37,330 nt of DNA. Origin: Mycolicibacter sinensis (GTDB lineage Bacteria > Actinomycetota > Actinomycetes > Mycobacteriales > Mycobacteriaceae). Made by a program: the position numbers and the translations under genes. The DNA is taken from contig NZ_LZJK01000015.1 in the NCBI RefSeq assembly GCF_001667945.1, positions 1 through 37,330 on the forward strand. The letters run 5' to 3'. Below, piece after piece: positions 7,022 through 16,874 of the stretch; the first letter of the stretch is position 1; every line of letters begins with the position of its first letter. Under the pieces are notes generated by a model that saw only the letters and a program-made list of their open reading frames with translations, did no database searches and had not been told where the DNA came from.

Positions 7022-8962
7022 TCAGACCGGGGACAGATCCCAGCGGCCTTGTCCGAGCAGTTCCAGCACGTGCTTGTGGTGCTGGCGGACGGTGTGGCGG
7101 TGGCTGACGCTGACCAGGATGGTGTCGGGCAGCTCGGAGCGCAGCAACCGGTACAGCATCAACTCCAGGCCTTCGTCGAGTGCAGACGTCGACTCGTCGA
7201 GGAACGCGGCCTTGGGCCGGGTCAACAGCAGCCGGGCGAACGCCACCCGCTGCTGCTCGCCGGGGGAGAGCACCTTGGCCCAGTCCTCGACGTCGTCGAG
7301 CCGGTCGACCAGATTCGGCAGCGCCACCTTGACCAGTGCCTCGCCGATCTCGGTGTCGGAGACCTCACCGGCCGAGAGCGGATAGGCCACCACCGCGCGC
7401 AGATCGCCCAGCGGGATGTAGGGCAGCTGGGAGATGAACATCGTCGCGTTGGCCGCATCCGGGCGCCGCAGGGTGCCCGAAGCGTAGGGCCACAACTGGG
7501 CCAGGCTGCGCAGCAGCGTGGTCTTGCCGCTGCCCGACGGCCCGGCGATCATCAGCGCATCGCCACGGTCGAGGTGCAGGTCGAGCGCCTCGATCAGCGG
7601 GTCGCCGTCGGGGTTGCGCACCTCGACGCCCTCGATCGCCACGGTGCCGTCCGGGCTGGGCATGACCAACAGCTCGGGCAGCTCGCGGGCCTGCTTGTCG
7701 GCCTCGACCAGCCCGTGCAGACGGATGATCGCGGCCCGGTAGCCGGCGAAGTTGTCGTAGGCGTTGCGGAAGAATGACAGGCCGTCGTGGATGTTGCCGA
7801 ACGCGGCCGCCGTCTGCTGCACCCCGCCGAACATGATCTGCCCGGAGAACAGCCGCGGCGCCTGAATCACCCAGGGCAGCGGCACGATCGCCTGGCTCAC
7901 CGACAGGTTCCATCCGTTGAAGCCGATGGTCCGGTTCACGAACTTCAGGTAGTTGTCGATGATCCCGTTGAACCGCTGCCGCAGCTGGATCCGCTCGGCG
8001 AGCTCGCCCCGGTAGAACGCGACGGATTCGGCGGCATCGCGCACCCGCACCAGCGCGTACCGGAACGCGGCGTTGGTGAGCTCGTTGCGGAAACTCAGCA
8101 GGATCAGCGGCCGGCCGATCCAGAACGCGACGACGGTGGCGACCGTGACATAGACCAGCACGATCAAGAACATCGCGCGCGGGATGTCGAACCCGAGGAC
8201 GGTCAGCGTGCCGGACAGGTTCCACAGGATCGCGGTGAACGACACCACCGACACCATCGCCTGGACCGCGCCGAACAGCAGCGTGCTGCCGGTGCCGTTG
8301 GCCGGCGCGTTCGGGTTGGCGCCGTTGCCGGCGGTGAAGATGTCGATGTCTTGTTGGATGCGCTGGTCGGGGTTGTCGATCGCGCCTTCGATGGCCTCGC
8401 CGACCGACGGGTCCAGCGGGGTCTTGACGAAGTGCGCGCGGTAGTAGGCCCGGCCCTCCAGCCAGTCGCCGGTCAGCCGCTCGGTGAGCCAGATGCGCCA
8501 GTTCACCATGAAGTGCTGGGTCAGGTAGATGTCGAGCATCACCCGGGCCACATGCAGCACCGCCATCAGGCAGAAGATGCCGATCGATACCCAGAACCCG
8601 TGCACACCCGACTGTTTCACCGTGTCGTCGCCACCGGCGGCGCCCTGGAAGGCGGTCTGCAGCGAGGAGAACATGTCGTTGCCCTGGAAGCTGAAGAGCA
8701 CGTTGAGCCGGACCGCGGTGATCACCGACAGCAGCAGCACGCCCAGCATCAGCCAGACCCGGATGCTGTCGCGCCCGCTGAAGTAGTCGCCGGTGATCGC
8801 CCAGAACTGCCGGCCCCAGCGGGTGCTCACCCGCAGCAGCGCCACCACGGCCACCACACAGACGGCGCTGATCGTCCACGCCATCGCAATCCACAGCAGC
8901 GAGTCAGGCAGTGCGTGCGCCCAGTCGATGGATGGCTTGAACACCTTCGAGTCCACTGCCAC
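7022..8962 (-). CDS. bacA: SbmA/BacA-family ABC transporter, fused membrane and ATPase domains
   Basis: This 646-aa protein has a transmembrane half (about residues 1-410, six helices) resembling SbmA/BacA and a C-terminal ATPase. Walker A is GPSGSGKTT with Lys480; the signature is LSPGEQQR; Walker B is [14 protein letters not shown]; the switch His lies in VSVSHRH. It corresponds to H37Rv Rv1819c (about 639 aa), which as a homodimer imports vitamin B12 and other hydrophilic solutes, including bleomycin-type and antimicrobial peptides. Start GTG 8962 follows an AAGGAGA site. It is divergent from secA2 over 116 bp. In H37Rv I recall ilvG (Rv1820) between these two genes; it is absent here. Confidence 0.94.
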   Translation of the reverse strand: MAVDSKVFKPSIDWAHALPDSLLWIAMAWTISAVCVVAVVALLRVSTRWGRQFWAITGDYFSGRDSIRVWLMLGVLLLSVITAVRLNVLFSFQGNDMFSSLQTAFQGAAGGDDTVKQSGVHGFWVSIGIFCLMAVLHVARVMLDIYLTQHFMVNWRIWLTERLTGDWLEGRAYYRAHFVKTPLDPSVGEAIEGAIDNPDQRIQQDIDIFTAGNGANPNAPANGTGSTLLFGAVQAMVSVVSFTAILWNLSGTLTVLGFDIPRAMFLIVLVYVTVATVVAFWIGRPLILLSFRNELTNAAFRYALVRVRDAAESVAFYRGELAERIQLRQRFNGIIDNYLKFVNRTIGFNGWNLSVSQAIVPLPWVIQAPRLFSGQIMFGGVQQTAAAFGNIHDGLSFFRNAYDNFAGYRAAIIRLHGLVEADKQARELPELLVMPSPDGTVAIEGVEVRNPDGDPLIEALDLHLDRGDALMIAGPSGSGKTTLLRSLAQLWPYASGTLRRPDAANATMFISQLPYIPLGDLRAVVAYPLSAGEVSDTEIGEALVKVALPNLVDRLDDVEDWAKVLSPGEQQRVAFARLLLTRPKAAFLDESTSALDEGLELMLYRLLRSELPDTILVSVSHRHTVRQHHKHVLELLGQGRWDLSPV

Positions 8963-9066
8963 GTCTCCTTGCCGCCGGAACTGCCGGCCGGTAGATCGGA
9001 AATCCCGTGCGAAACCTACCGCGTAGCGCGGCGCGGCGTCAGATGAGCACCGCCGAACCAGCCCGG

Positions 9067-9072
9067 TACGGT
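9067..9072 (+). promoter_or_regulatory. Putative -10 element for leaderless secA2 mRNA
   Basis: TACGGT fits the mycobacterial TANNNT -10 consensus and ends 6 nt before GTG 9079. That spacing would put the transcription start on the start codon itself. No Shine-Dalgarno sequence precedes this GTG, in keeping with a leaderless transcript. Seen in sequence; function inferred. Confidence 0.45.
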
Positions 9073-9078
9073 TGTGCT

Positions 9079-11442
9079 GTGGCTAACACGTCGAAAACGG
9101 TCTCCGCGACCACGCGCGCCAAGTCGGGCCGGCTGAGCGGAAAATTCTGGAAACTGCTGGGCGCCAGCACCGAGAAGAACCAGAGCCGTTCGATGGCCGA
9201 GGTCGCCGCGGCCGCCGACTACGCCAAGAAGGCCGCCGGGCTCGACGACGACCAGCTGCGCCAGGCCGCGCAGCTGCTCAAACTCAAGGATCTGGCCGAC
9301 GCCTCGGACATCCCGCAATTCCTGGCGATCGCCCGGGAAGCCGCCGAACGCAGCATCGGGCTGCGTCCGTTCGATGTGCAGCTGCAGGGCGCGCTGCGGA
9401 TGCTGGCCGGCGATGTGGTCGAGATGGCCACCGGCGAGGGCAAGACGCTCTCGGGTGCGATCGCCGCCGCCGGTTACGCCATCGGCGGCCGGCATGTGCA
9501 CGTCGTGACCATCAACGACTACCTGGCCCGCCGCGACGCCGAATGGATGGGGCCGCTGCTGACCGCGATGGGCGTGACGGTCGGCTGGATCACCGCTGAC
9601 TCCAGCGCGGCCGACCGCCGCGCGGCCTACCGGTGCGACGTCACCTACGCGTCGGTCAACGAGATCGGCTTCGACGTGCTGCGTGACCAGCTGGTCACCG
9701 ACGTCGAGGACCTGGTGTCGCCCAATCCCGACGTGGCGCTGATCGACGAGGCGGACTCGGTGCTGGTCGACGAGGCGCTGGTGCCGTTGGTGCTGGCCGG
9801 CACCACGCACCGCGAGACCCCCCGGATGGAGATCGTCGAGCTGGTCGGCCGGCTGACCCCCGGCGTGGACTACGACTCCGATGAGGACCGGCGCAACATC
9901 CACCTCACCGAGGTCGGCGCCCGCAAGGTCGAAAAGGCCCTGGGCGGTATCGACCTGTATGCCGAGGAGCACGTCGTGTCCACGTTGACCGAGGTCAACG
10001 TGGCCCTGCACGCCCACGTGCTGCTGCAGCGCGACGTGCACTACATCGTCCGCGACGGCAAGGTGCAGTTGATCAACGCCTCCCGCGGCCGGATCGCCGC
10101 CCTGCAGCGCTGGCCGGACGGCCTGCAGGCCGCAGTGGAGGCCAAAGAGGGCATCGAGACCACCGAGACCGGCGAGGTGCTCGACACCATCACGGTGCAG
10201 GCACTGGTCAACCGGTACCCCACGGTGTGCGGCATGACCGGAACGGCGCTGGCGGCCGGTGAACAGCTACGCCAGTTCTATCAACTGGGGGTCTCGCCGA
10301 TCCCGCCGAACATGCCCAACATCCGCGAGGACGAAGCCGACCGGGTCTATATCACCGCCGCGGCCAAGAACGACGCCATCGTCGAACACATCGTCGAGGT
10401 ACACGCCACCGGGCAGCCGGTACTGGTCGGAACCCACGATGTCGCCGAGTCCGAGGAGCTCCACGCGCGGCTGCGCAAACGCGGGGTCCCGGCGGTGGTG
10501 CTCAACGCCAAGAACGACGCCGAGGAGGCCACCGTCATCGCCGAGGCCGGCAAGCTCGGGGCGGTCACCGTCTCCACCCAGATGGCCGGACGTGGCACCG
10601 ACATCCGGCTCGGCGGCTCGGAAGGGGCCGACCACGACCGGATCGTCGAACTGGGCGGCCTGCACGTGATCGGCACCGGCCGGCAACACACCCAGCGCCT
10701 GGACAACCAGCTGCGCGGCCGGGCCGGCCGCCAGGGCGACCCCGGCTCGTCGGTGTTCTTCTCCAGCTGGGAGGACGAGGTCGCCGCCACCAACCTGGAA
10801 GCCAACAAGCTGCCGACCGACACCGACGAGGACGGGCGGATCCTGAGCCCCAAGGCCTCCGGGATGCTCGACCACGCCCAGCGGATCGCCGAAGGCAAGC
10901 TGCTCGACATCCATGCCAACACCTGGCGCTACAACCAGCTGATCGCCCAGCAGCGCGCCATCATCGTCGAGCGGCGCAACACGTTGCTGTCCACCCCGGC
11001 GGCCCGCGAGGAACTCGCCGAGCTGGCCCCGCAGCGCTACGCCGAGCTGCGCGAGAAATTCGGCCAGGACGATCAGGACCCGGATGCAAAGCTGGAGAAG
11101 ATCTGCCGGCTGATCATGCTCTACCACCTCGACCGCGGCTGGGCCGATCACCTGGCGTTCCTGGCCGACATCCGGGAGAGCATCCACCTGCGGGCCCTGG
11201 GGCGGCAGAATCCGCTCGACGAATTCCACCGGATGGCGCTGGATGCGTTCGCCTCGCTGGCCGCCGACGCCATCGAGGCGGCACAGCAGACCTTCGAGAC
11301 CTCCGAACAGATCGAGACCGAGCCAGGCATCGACCTGTCCAAGCTGGCGCGGCCCACCTCGACGTGGACCTACATGGTCCGGGACAACCCGCTGAGCGAC
11401 GACACCATGGACGCGCTGAGCCTGCCCGGGATCTTCCGCTAG
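9079..11442 (+). CDS. secA2: Accessory Sec translocase ATPase SecA2
   Basis: This 787-aa protein has the SecA motor domains: Walker A MATGEGKT (116-123, Lys122), the DEAD-like [14 protein letters not shown], a preprotein cross-linking region, and the second RecA domain with [14 protein letters not shown] and [15 protein letters not shown]. It is shorter than SecA1 and lacks the Cys-rich zinc-binding C-terminus, as expected for SecA2. It exports a subset of proteins in mycobacteria, often without classical signals, and is needed for growth in macrophages. GTG 9079 is chosen because a -10-like TACGGT lies 6 nt upstream and the conserved N-terminus ([16 protein letters not shown]) follows closely. 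ATG 9043 would add 12 residues and is possible. Confidence 0.95.
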   Translation: MANTSKTVSATTRAKSGRLSGKFWKLLGASTEKNQSRSMAEVAAAADYAKKAAGLDDDQLRQAAQLLKLKDLADASDIPQFLAIAREAAERSIGLRPFDVQLQGALRMLAGDVVEMATGEGKTLSGAIAAAGYAIGGRHVHVVTINDYLARRDAEWMGPLLTAMGVTVGWITADSSAADRRAAYRCDVTYASVNEIGFDVLRDQLVTDVEDLVSPNPDVALIDEADSVLVDEALVPLVLAGTTHRETPRMEIVELVGRLTPGVDYDSDEDRRNIHLTEVGARKVEKALGGIDLYAEEHVVSTLTEVNVALHAHVLLQRDVHYIVRDGKVQLINASRGRIAALQRWPDGLQAAVEAKEGIETTETGEVLDTITVQALVNRYPTVCGMTGTALAAGEQLRQFYQLGVSPIPPNMPNIREDEADRVYITAAAKNDAIVEHIVEVHATGQPVLVGTHDVAESEELHARLRKRGVPAVVLNAKNDAEEATVIAEAGKLGAVTVSTQMAGRGTDIRLGGSEGADHDRIVELGGLHVIGTGRQHTQRLDNQLRGRAGRQGDPGSSVFFSSWEDEVAATNLEANKLPTDTDEDGRILSPKASGMLDHAQRIAEGKLLDIHANTWRYNQLIAQQRAIIVERRNTLLSTPAAREELAELAPQRYAELREKFGQDDQDPDAKLEKICRLIMLYHLDRGWADHLAFLADIRESIHLRALGRQNPLDEFHRMALDAFASLAADAIEAAQQTFETSEQIETEPGIDLSKLARPTSTWTYMVRDNPLSDDTMDALSLPGIFR

Positions 11443-11451
11443 GGGGCCGGG

Positions 11452-12066
11452 ATGCCTGCCGGGTCCGGCTCGGACCGAGTCCAAGACCGGGTGCTGACGG
11501 TGCCCAACGTCATCAGCCTGGCCCGACTCGCACTGATTGGGGTGTTCCTGTATCTGCTGCTGGTCGCCCGGGCCGACGGGCCGGCCGTGGCGACCCTGAT
11601 GCTCAGCGGCGCCTCGGACTGGGCCGACGGCAAGCTGGCCCGGCTGCTGGATCAGTCGTCGTCGCTGGGTGCCCTGCTCGACCCGGCGATCGACCGGCTC
11701 TACATGGTGGCGGTCCCGGTCGCCTTCGGGCTGCGCGGCCTGGTGCCGTGGTGGATCATCGGCACCCTGCTGGCCCGCGACCTGCTGCTGGCGGCGGTGC
11801 TGCCGGTGTTACGCAGCCGGGGGTTGACCGCGTTGCCGGTGACCTATGTCGGCAAAGCCGGCACCTTTGCGCTGATGTCGGCGTTTCCGCTGATCCTGCT
11901 CGGACAGTGGGACGCGCTGGCCAGCCGGGTGGTGGCGGCGGTCGGCTGGGCCTTTTTGATCTGGGGGCTGGGCATGTACCTGTGGGCGTTCGTGCTGTAC
12001 CTGATCCAAGTGGCGCTGGTGGCCCGCACCATGCCGAAACTCGCCTCCCGAGCAGCAGATGTCTGA
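11452..12066 (+). CDS. pgsA2: CDP-alcohol phosphatidyltransferase PgsA2
   Basis: This 204-aa polytopic membrane enzyme carries the complete CDP-alcohol phosphatidyltransferase motif D59-G60-x2-A63-R64-x8-G73-x3-D77-x3-D81. About five or six hydrophobic helices cover the rest. Family enzymes transfer a phosphatidyl group from CDP-diacylglycerol to an alcohol; the H37Rv counterpart, Rv1822, is discussed as a phosphatidylglycerophosphate or cardiolipin synthase, and sequence alone cannot decide. It starts 9 nt after secA2 and overlaps the following DUF881 gene by 8 nt, so it belongs to a tight operon. Confidence 0.92.
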   Translation: MPAGSGSDRVQDRVLTVPNVISLARLALIGVFLYLLLVARADGPAVATLMLSGASDWADGKLARLLDQSSSLGALLDPAIDRLYMVAVPVAFGLRGLVPWWIIGTLLARDLLLAAVLPVLRSRGLTALPVTYVGKAGTFALMSAFPLILLGQWDALASRVVAAVGWAFLIWGLGMYLWAFVLYLIQVALVARTMPKLASRAADV

Positions 12067-12991
12067 ACCGTTCTTCGCGCTCAGCGGCTATGAAGGCCGG
12101 GGAAGCTGGGGAGCCCACGAGGCCGGCCGGCCGCAGCGATTCGCGGTGCCCTCGCTGCTGCGCTCGCTGCTGTCCGAGCACCTCGACCCCGGCTACGCCG
12201 CTGCGGCGGCCGAACGCGACCGGGGCGGGCAGGGCACCGCCAGGCGGCAGCGGATTGCGGGATGGGCGTGGGAGGCGGTGGCGGCGCTGCTGGTGGCGAC
12301 GGTGTTCGCCGTCGCATTCGCCCAGGCCAAGTCGCTGGCGCCCGGGGTGCGCGACGCCCAGCAGGTGCTGGCCGCCAACGTGCGCTCGGCCGAAGCCGTG
12401 ACCGGTCGGCTCGCCGACAAACGTGACACGTTGACCAACGGGGTCGACGAGTTGCGCAGGCACCGGCTGGCCGACGACGCCGAGGGCCAGCGGGTGCTGG
12501 CCGGCCTCGACGCGCTCAGCCTGGCGGCCGCCAGCACCCGGGTGACCGGCCCGGGCCTGACCGTCACGGTGACCGACCCGGGCGCCGGGCGAAATCTCTC
12601 CGATGCCTCCAAGCAGCGGGTGTCGGGCAGCCAGCAGATCATCTTGGACCGCGACCTGCAGCTCGTCGTGAACTCGCTGTGGGCCAGCGGCGCCGAGGCG
12701 ATCGCGATCGGTGATGTGCGCATCGGCCCGAACGTGACGATCCGGCAGGCCGGCGGCGCGATTCTGGTCGACAACAAGCCGATCAGCAGTCCCTACTCGG
12801 TACGCGCCATCGGGCCGCCGCGTGAGCTGCGTGACGCCTTCGACCGGACCCCCGGGTTGTACCGGCTGCGGCTGCTGGAGGTGTCCTACGGGGTGGTGGT
12901 GCGCGTCGACGGCCGGTCCGGTGCCGACCTGACCTTGCCGGCGGGTTCGGTGCGAGATGTGCGGTTCGCCAAACAGATGGGGGAGTCGTGA
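12059..12991 (+). CDS. DUF881 membrane protein (Rv1823-like, YlxX/YlxW family)
   Basis: This 310-aa protein has a cytoplasmic N-terminus, one membrane helix at about residues 75-95 ([17 protein letters not shown]) and an extracytoplasmic DUF881 domain. That domain includes a predicted coiled coil (about 110-155) and the core [12 protein letters not shown], followed by [20 protein letters not shown]. In Bacillus the related ylxW/ylxX genes lie with sbp beside division genes, so a role near the divisome is inferred. ATG 12059 overlaps the pgsA2 stop by 8 nt. It is one of two DUF881 genes flanking the small basic protein gene. Confidence 0.88.
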   Translation: MSEPFFALSGYEGRGSWGAHEAGRPQRFAVPSLLRSLLSEHLDPGYAAAAAERDRGGQGTARRQRIAGWAWEAVAALLVATVFAVAFAQAKSLAPGVRDAQQVLAANVRSAEAVTGRLADKRDTLTNGVDELRRHRLADDAEGQRVLAGLDALSLAAASTRVTGPGLTVTVTDPGAGRNLSDASKQRVSGSQQIILDRDLQLVVNSLWASGAEAIAIGDVRIGPNVTIRQAGGAILVDNKPISSPYSVRAIGPPRELRDAFDRTPGLYRLRLLEVSYGVVVRVDGRSGADLTLPAGSVRDVRFAKQMGES

Positions 12992-13029
12992 CGCAAGCTT
13001 GCGCTGCAAGCCGTGGCGCCGTCGGCGCC
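12992..13029 (+). repeat. Overlapping palindromes in an intercistronic gap
   Basis: Directly after the DUF881 stop lies the 12-nt palindrome CGCAAGCTTGCG (12992-13003). It overlaps a second hairpin, GCTTGC-GCT-GCAAGC (12997-13011). A third hairpin, GGCGCC-GTC-GGCGCC, lies at 13015-13029. The first two are mutually exclusive. They may mark mRNA processing, attenuation or a small repeat unit. Confidence 0.4.
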
Positions 13030-13058
13030 GAAGCTCGGGAGGCCGGAGTGAGTACTCG

Positions 13059-13391
13059 ATGATCGGGATCGCCGCGCTGATCGCCGGCATCGTGCTGGGA
13101 CTGGTTTTTCATCCCAGCGTTCCGGAGGTGGTTGCGCCCTACCTGCCGATCGCCGTGGTGGCGGCGTTGGACGCCGTGTTCGGCGGTCTGCGTGCCTACC
13201 TGGAGCGGATCTTCGACGCGAAGGTGTTCGTCGTGTCGTTCGTGTTCAATGTGCTGGTCGCCGCGCTGATCGTCTACCTCGGTGACCAGTTGGGGGTCGG
13301 CACCCAGTTGTCCACCGCGATCATCGTGGTGCTGGGCATCCGTATCTTCGGCAACGCAGCAGCGCTGCGTCGACGACTGTTCGGAGCCTGA
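13059..13391 (+). CDS. sbp: Small basic protein, DUF1290 (Sbp, Rv1824-like)
   Basis: This 110-aa membrane protein has three hydrophobic segments: MIGIAALIAGIVLGLVF, LPIAVVAALDAVFGGL and the stretch VFVVSFVFNVLVAALIVYLG. It carries the conserved DAVFGGLRAYLE core of DUF1290 and a basic end, LRRRLFGA. In Firmicutes the homologue Sbp lies with ylxW/ylxX near ftsA/ftsZ, and the same trio is kept here, which suggests a membrane complex of these three proteins. ATG 13059 follows GGAGTGAG at 7 nt spacing. The H37Rv product is annotated about 11 residues longer, but no better start is seen here. Confidence 0.86.
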   Translation: MIGIAALIAGIVLGLVFHPSVPEVVAPYLPIAVVAALDAVFGGLRAYLERIFDAKVFVVSFVFNVLVAALIVYLGDQLGVGTQLSTAIIVVLGIRIFGNAAALRRRLFGA

Positions 13392-13395
13392 CGCA

Positions 13396-14181
13396 GTGGG
13401 TACCGATCCGGTGCCGCACGGGCGCCACGAGCTGCCCGAGACGCACGATCGTGCGCCATCCCAGCGTGGCCCCCTGGGGCTGAGAAAGGGCCGCTCCGGG
13501 CCGCTGTTCGGGGTGCTGGCGATGCTGTTGTGCCTGCTGCTGGGGGTCGCGATCGTCACCCAGGTCCGCCAGAACGACTCCACCGACGCCCTGGAAACGG
13601 CTCGGCCGGCAGATCTGCTGGTGCTGCTCGATTCGCTGCGCCAGCGCGAGGCTGCGCTGGGCACCGAGATCGCGGAGCTGCAGCAGACGCTCAACGCGCT
13701 GCAGGAGTCCGGCAGCAGCGACCAGGCCGCCATCCAGAACGCCCAGGCCCGGCTCTCCGCGTTGGCGATCATGATCGGCACCGTCGGCGCCGTCGGGCCC
13801 GGTGTGGTCATCACCGTCGAGGATCCGGCGCGGGGCGTCGCACCGGAGACGATGCTCGACGTGATCAACGAGTTGCGGGCCGCCGGCGCCGAAGCGATGG
13901 AGGTCCGCGACGGCACGAAGGCGGTGCGGATCGGTGTGGACTCCTGGGTCGCCGGTAGGCCAGGGGCGCTGGAATTCGACGGGACAGCCTTGGCGCCACC
14001 GTATTCCGTTGTGGCGATAGGCGATCCACCCACCCTGGCGGCGGCGATGAACATTCCCGGCGGGGCGGTCGACAGCGTCAAGCGGCTCGGTGGCGCCGTG
14101 GGCGTGCACCAGGCCGACCACGTGGAGGTGACCGTGTTGCGGCAACCGAAACCACGCCAATACGCTCAGCCAGTCAAGTGA
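13396..14181 (+). CDS. DUF881 membrane protein (Rv1825-like)
   Basis: This 261-aa protein has a charged N-terminus, one membrane helix at about residues 38-56 ([18 protein letters not shown]), a coiled coil at about 75-125 ([20 protein letters not shown]) and a DUF881 domain with [12 protein letters not shown] and [18 protein letters not shown]. It is a paralogue of the protein at 12059-12991. It starts at GTG 13396, only 4 nt after the sbp stop, so it is translationally linked. The upstream RBS is poor, and an internal start cannot be excluded. Possible division or envelope scaffold; function unproven. Confidence 0.87.
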   Translation: MGTDPVPHGRHELPETHDRAPSQRGPLGLRKGRSGPLFGVLAMLLCLLLGVAIVTQVRQNDSTDALETARPADLLVLLDSLRQREAALGTEIAELQQTLNALQESGSSDQAAIQNAQARLSALAIMIGTVGAVGPGVVITVEDPARGVAPETMLDVINELRAAGAEAMEVRDGTKAVRIGVDSWVAGRPGALEFDGTALAPPYSVVAIGDPPTLAAAMNIPGGAVDSVKRLGGAVGVHQADHVEVTVLRQPKPRQYAQPVK

Positions 14182-14209
14182 ACCCGACAGCGCAAGGAGC
14201 ACGATCACC

Positions 14210-14623
14210 GTGAGCTCGGAAAGCCTCGTTCCATCCGATCTGTATTACACCGCTGAGCACGAGTGGGTTCGGCGCACCGGGCAGGACACCGTCCGGGTGG
14301 GCATCACCGACTTTGCGCAGGCGGCACTGGGTGACGTGGTTTTCGTGCAACTGCCCGGCGTGGGCAGCGAGGTGACCGCGGGGGAGAGCTTCGGCGAGGT
14401 GGAGTCGACCAAGTCCGTTTCGGATCTCTACGGTCCGATTTCGGCGAAAGTGGTTGCCGTCAACGCCGATCTGGACGCCAGTCCGCAGCTGGTGAACTCC
14501 GACCCGTACGGCGCCGGCTGGCTGCTGGATCTTCAGGTCGCAAGCGGTGACTCCGACGCGCTGGATCAGACCCTGTCGGGACTGCTGACCCCCGACGCGT
14601 ACCGCTCGACGCTGGCCGAATGA
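14210..14623 (+). CDS. gcvH: Glycine cleavage system H protein
   Basis: This 137-aa lipoyl carrier protein has the biotinyl/lipoyl hammerhead fold. The lipoylated lysine is Lys68 in [18 protein letters not shown]. It shuttles the aminomethyl intermediate between P-, T- and L-proteins of the glycine cleavage complex. Start GTG 14210 has AAGGAG (14194-14199) 10 nt upstream. gcvP lies 3.2 kb downstream behind a glycine riboswitch, while gcvH has no riboswitch of its own; gcvT is not in the window. The H37Rv counterpart is Rv1826. Confidence 0.96.
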   Translation: MSSESLVPSDLYYTAEHEWVRRTGQDTVRVGITDFAQAALGDVVFVQLPGVGSEVTAGESFGEVESTKSVSDLYGPISAKVVAVNADLDASPQLVNSDPYGAGWLLDLQVASGDSDALDQTLSGLLTPDAYRSTLAE

Positions 14624-14798
14624 ACCTTGCTAGCCTCCCTGCCGGGACGCGCCGGGCATTCCGCGACACGATCCCGCGGTGCGGGGCACATTATCGACCG
14701 CTGCGCGGTACGGTCGAACCAACGAATGTGGGTCCGGTGCCATGGAAGTCCGGCGGGTGCGACCAGGTAGCACGACAGTGGCCAGTGAGGAGCAGCGG

Positions 14799-15284
14799 GT
14801 GACGGAGAAGGACCCAGCAAATGGGCAGGACCAGGCGGGCGACGAGGTCACCGTGGAAACCACATCGGTCTTCCGCGCCGACTTCCTGAGCGAACTCGAC
14901 GCACCCGCGCAGGCGGGCGGGGAGAGCCTGACCTCGGGCGTCGAGGGGCTGCCGGCGGGGTCGGCGCTGCTGGTCGTCAAGCGGGGCCCCAACGCGGGGT
15001 CGCGTTTCCTGCTCGACCAGCCGGTCACCGCCGCAGGACGTCATCCCGACAGCGACATCTTCCTCGACGACGTCACGGTCAGCCGCCGTCATGCCGAATT
15101 CCGGCTGGAGGGCAACGAATTTCAGGTCGTCGACGTCGGCAGCCTCAACGGCACCTACGTCAACCGGGAGCCGGTGGATTCGGCGGTCCTGGTCAACGGC
15201 GACGAAGTCCAGGTCGGCAAGTTCCGGCTGGTGTTTTTGACCGGCCCCAAGACGGGTGAGACCGAGGCCGGGCCGGGGAGCTGA
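14799..15284 (+). CDS. garA: FHA-domain metabolic regulator GarA
   Basis: This 161-aa protein is nearly identical to mycobacterial GarA. The N-terminal tail carries [10 protein letters not shown] with Thr21 and Thr22, the PknG and PknB phosphorylation sites. The FHA domain (about 55-145) shows [20 protein letters not shown] and GSLNGTYVN, the phosphothreonine-binding loops. Unphosphorylated GarA inhibits 2-oxoglutarate decarboxylase and NAD-glutamate dehydrogenase and stimulates glutamate synthase. Start GTG 14799 is chosen for its GTGAGGAG site 7 nt upstream and because it gives the family length; GTG 14778 would add 7 residues. It lies between gcvH and ftsR, as in H37Rv (Rv1827). Confidence 0.96.
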   Translation: MTEKDPANGQDQAGDEVTVETTSVFRADFLSELDAPAQAGGESLTSGVEGLPAGSALLVVKRGPNAGSRFLLDQPVTAAGRHPDSDIFLDDVTVSRRHAEFRLEGNEFQVVDVGSLNGTYVNREPVDSAVLVNGDEVQVGKFRLVFLTGPKTGETEAGPGS

Positions 15285-15285
15285 G

Positions 15286-16023
15286 TTGAGCGCGCCTGAC
15301 AGCCCTGAACTGGCCGGGATGTCGATCGGAGCGGTATTAGATCTGCTTCGGCCCGAATTTCCGGATGTCACGATCTCCAAGATCCGATTCCTGGAGACCG
15401 AGGGGTTGGTAACGCCGCAGCGCGCGGCGTCGGGCTATCGCCGGTTCAGTGCTTATGACTGCGCCCGGTTGCGGTACGTGCTGACCGCGCAACGCGACCA
15501 CTACCTGCCGCTGAAGGTGATCAAGGCGCGGCTGGACGCCGAGCCGGACGGGGCGCTGCCGCTGACCGAGTCGCCCTATCCCGTCCCGCGGTTGGTGCCG
15601 GCCGTCGGCGACGGCGCCCACAACGGCGCGGTGCTGCCCACGCCGCCGCGGCGAGTCCGGCTGAGCCGCGAGGATCTGCTGGAACGCTCGGGCGCAGATG
15701 ATGCCTTGTTGACGGCGCTGGTCAGGTCCGGCGTGATCACCGCCGGGCCGGGCGGATTGTTCGACGAGCACGCGGTCGTCATCGCGCAGTGCGCCCGGGG
15801 GCTGGCCGACTACGGCGTCGAGCCACGGCACCTGCGGCCGTTCCGCTCAGCCGCCGACCGGCAGTCCGACCTGATCGCCCAGATCGCCGGACCGCTGGTC
15901 AAGGGCGGCAAAGCCGGTGCCCGTGACCGCGCCGACGACCTGGCGCGTGAGGTCGCGGCGCTGGCGATCGCACTGCACACCGCGCTGCTCAAGTCGGCGG
16001 TACACGACGTTCTGCACGGCTGA
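15286..16023 (+). CDS. ftsR: MerR-type regulator FtsR (Rv1828-like)
   Basis: This 245-aa protein starts at TTG 15286, one nt after the garA stop, with GGGGAG 5 nt upstream; translation from here gives [17 protein letters not shown], the family N-terminus. Residues 12-75 form a MerR winged helix-turn-helix ([20 protein letters not shown] then [17 protein letters not shown]). The C-terminal half lacks the metal-binding cysteines of classical MerR sensors. Its Corynebacterium homologue FtsR activates ftsZ, and the tuberculosis gene can replace it. Close coupling to garA is conserved. Confidence 0.93.
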   Translation: MSAPDSPELAGMSIGAVLDLLRPEFPDVTISKIRFLETEGLVTPQRAASGYRRFSAYDCARLRYVLTAQRDHYLPLKVIKARLDAEPDGALPLTESPYPVPRLVPAVGDGAHNGAVLPTPPRRVRLSREDLLERSGADDALLTALVRSGVITAGPGGLFDEHAVVIAQCARGLADYGVEPRHLRPFRSAADRQSDLIAQIAGPLVKGGKAGARDRADDLAREVAALAIALHTALLKSAVHDVLHG

Positions 16024-16146
16024 GGACTAGACTTCGCCTCGGCGGCTTGTTGTGCGACATGCGGTTGTCCGACCGGGGGTTTCGCAGCGAGTCGGGCTGG
16101 CACACAGCCACGTGAGACACAAGCAAATGCGGAGGGCTGACTGGAG

Positions 16147-16641
16147 ATGGGTGAAGTACGCGTGGTCGGCATTCGCGTCGAGCAGCCACAGAATCAGCCC
16201 GTGCTGTTGCTGCGCGAAGCCGATGGCGATCGATACCTCCCGATCTGGATCGGGCAGGCCGAAGCCGCCGCCATCGCACTGGAACAGCAGGGTGTGGAGC
16301 CGGCCCGGCCCCTGACCCACGACTTGATCCGCGACCTGATCGCCGCGCTCGGACATTCGCTCAAAGAGGTCCGGATCGTCGATCTGCAGGAAGGCACCTT
16401 CTATGCCGACCTGATCTTCGACCGCGACATCACGGTCTCGGCACGGCCGTCGGATTCGGTGGCGATCGCGCTGCGGGTCGGAGTGCCGATCTACGTCGAG
16501 GAGGCGGTGCTGGCCGAGGCGGGCCTGCTGATTCCCGACGAGAGTGACGACGAGGCCTCCGGCGCGGTGCGCGAAGACGAGGTGGAGAAGTTCAAGGAGT
16601 TTCTCAATAGCGTGTCGCCCGACGATTTCAAAGCAACCTGA
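16147..16641 (+). CDS. Bifunctional nuclease family protein, DUF151 (Rv1829-like)
   Basis: This 164-aa protein has a DUF151 domain over about residues 1-135, with the conserved stretch LPIWIGQAEAAAIALEQQGV and later ARPSDSVAIALRVGVPIYV. An acidic tail (DESDDEASGAVREDEVEKFK) follows, shaped like a UvrB/UvrC-interaction segment. Plant members have RNase and DNase activity, but for the mycobacterial protein this is only family inference. Start ATG 16147 is preceded by GGAG. It stands between two MerR-type regulator genes, 123 nt after ftsR, as in H37Rv. Confidence 0.9.
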   Translation: MGEVRVVGIRVEQPQNQPVLLLREADGDRYLPIWIGQAEAAAIALEQQGVEPARPLTHDLIRDLIAALGHSLKEVRIVDLQEGTFYADLIFDRDITVSARPSDSVAIALRVGVPIYVEEAVLAEAGLLIPDESDDEASGAVREDEVEKFKEFLNSVSPDDFKAT

Positions 16642-16665
16642 CCCGGCGCGGCGGCCTCAGCCCAG

Positions 16666-16688
16666 TCACAGATCCGTTTCATCTGTGA
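16666..16688. promoter_or_regulatory. Inverted repeat upstream of the second MerR gene
   Basis: TCACAGAT (16666-16673) and ATCTGTGA (16681-16688) form a perfect 8-bp inverted repeat with a 7-nt CCGTTTC loop. It lies 25 nt after the DUF151 stop and about 187 nt before the resR start. It may be a terminator for the upstream gene or an operator for a dimeric regulator. The repeat is seen; its role is open. Confidence 0.45.
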
Positions 16689-16790
16689 GCGGCCCGACGA
16701 CACGCCCATCGGCAAAGCGTGGCGCGGAAAACGCGGCCTCCATACTTGGTCAACGGCGGGAACAACGGCGCGGCGGCTCGTCGGACAGCG

Positions 16791-16796
16791 TATGCT
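16791..16796 (+). promoter_or_regulatory. Putative -10 box for the resR promoter
   Basis: TATGCT fits the SigA-type -10 consensus and lies 78 nt before the resR start, in the 233-nt gap after the DUF151 gene. No good -35 element is visible at the usual spacing, which is common for mycobacterial promoters. Confidence 0.35.
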
Positions 16797-16874
16797 CACC
16801 AGCAACTCGGGCAAGAGCAAACGCGGCTACCGGCCAGCCAGTGGCAACGAGCGCGATCGGCGAGAGGAAGCATC

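Noticed and set aside
7787..9046. 419-codon plus-strand open frame opposite bacA
   Set aside because: His/Arg/Gln-rich antisense frame; bacA on the other strand has all ABC motifs.
14778..14798. Upstream GTG start for garA
   Set aside because: In frame, but GTGAGGAG lies after it and serves GTG 14799, which gives the conserved protein length.
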